Assembly (NCBI RefSeq): GCF_963576545.1
Contig: NW_026870560.1
Span: forward strand, 498,501-562,500
Origin: Limanda limanda
Taxonomy: Eukaryota > Chordata > Actinopteri > Pleuronectiformes > Pleuronectidae
Length of the DNA: 64,000 nucleotides
Reading direction: 5' to 3'
Shown: positions 63,868-64,000 of the stretch, piece by piece
Layout: the number at the start of each line of letters is the position of its first letter
Numbering within the stretch: the stretch's first letter is position 1
Translations under genes and position numbers: made by a program
Notes under the pieces: model-generated
Databases searched by the model: none
The model's input: the letters and a program-made list of their open reading frames with translations, nothing else
Told to the model about the DNA's origin: nothing

Positions 63868-64000
63868 CAAGTCTCTCCGACCTTCACAAAAAAAGTTATT
63901 CAAGAATATCTCTTTCTCCTATGTGCTTTCATCCCTAACCCTAACCCTAACCCTTCCGAAAGTCGGACAAGCTCAAGGATGGTACCGATCGATGCGCGCA
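63868..64000 (+). repeat. Partial monomer A at right edge
   Basis: The last 133 bases are an A unit lacking its final 30 bp, so the array continues beyond the window. It carries a full (CCCTAA)3 tract, a private G-to-C change at 63968 (TCGGACAAGC) and ends GATGCGCGCA. The final A base places it in the GCGCGCAACC subtype, which almost always precedes a B monomer. Confidence 0.93.

Larger units (their letters stand above)
1..64000 (+). repeat. Two-class telomere-motif satellite array, filling the whole window
   Basis: The window is a continuous head-to-tail array of 163 bp (A) and 155 bp (B) monomers in a single orientation. Between 17 and 63867 I count 300 complete A and 97 complete B units; lengths sum exactly once 84 bp of missing telomere hexamers are allowed for. 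A partial A lies at each edge. No stretch is unexplained by A or B, so there is no gene, mobile element or unique spacer. Monomers differ mainly by single substitutions. Monomers of 155-163 bp are near nucleosome repeat length, as is usual for centromeric and pericentromeric or subtelomeric satellites of eukaryotes. Which of these locations applies cannot be seen here. Confidence 0.98.

Noticed and set aside
1..64000. CRISPR array (short direct repeats with regular spacing)
   Set aside because: The repeat and the spacing are both conserved; there are no unique spacers, no leader and no cas genes. This is a satellite.
1..64000. Identification of a particular species or named satellite family
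   Set aside because: I do not recognise the monomer, and TTAGGG-type telomere repeats are shared by too many eukaryotic groups to choose among them.

Overview
This 64 kb window is one uninterrupted head-to-tail satellite DNA array on the + strand. I see no protein-coding gene, rRNA, tRNA, transposon, CRISPR array or unique-sequence island. The sequence points to a eukaryote: only long tandem arrays of this kind reach this length without interruption, and the main monomer carries a perfect (CCCTAA)3 tract, the C-strand of the TTAGGG-type telomere repeat used by vertebrates, many fungi and many protists. The species cannot be named from the sequence.

Two monomer classes build the array. Monomer A is 163 bp and holds the (CCCTAA)3 tract. 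Monomer B is 155 bp and lacks it. Both open with the same 45 bp box, which contains an A7 run. After the box the two share a 78 bp arm that is about 71% identical (55/78 by hand), while the stretch in between (40 bp in A, 32 bp in B) shows no convincing alignment. Starting monomers at the box, I count 300 complete A and 97 complete B between 17 and 63867, with a 16 bp partial A at the left edge and a 133 bp partial A at the right edge. The lengths close exactly: 300x163 + 97x155 minus 84 bp, the 84 bp being missing telomere hexamers in 12 short A monomers. B never follows B. All monomers point the same way. GC is about 47% in both classes.

The A/B order is not random. It forms nested higher-order repeats (HORs). 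From left to right: a 1606 bp 10-mer (641-4814) and an overlapping 2242 bp 14-mer (2573-7056); a 4663 bp 29-mer repeated about 2.1 times (4652-14458); a mosaic middle (about 14.9-32 kb) whose blocks recur at offsets of 4190, 5804, 6279, 8861, 10801 and about 2090 bp; a stretch rich in AB dimers (32.3-41 kb); a 9 kb segment present twice at an offset of about 11.1 kb (39551-48572 and 50668-59683), with 17-mer and 9-mer duplications nested inside; and a simple (BAA)6 trimer array near the right end (58728-61601). Linked single-base variants mark each HOR and let copies be matched.

The long open reading frames are arithmetic artefacts. A is 3n+1 and B is 3n+2, so an A+B dimer (318 bp) stays in frame and runs of alternating A and B stay open, while every AA junction shifts the frame. 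The points of most interest are the telomere motif locked into nearly every A monomer, the strict ban on BB neighbours, the box shared by two otherwise diverged monomers, the CpG-transition signature suggesting methylation, and the A subtype that predicts a following B. All counts were made by eye from the sequence and from repeat-length arithmetic, not by software.
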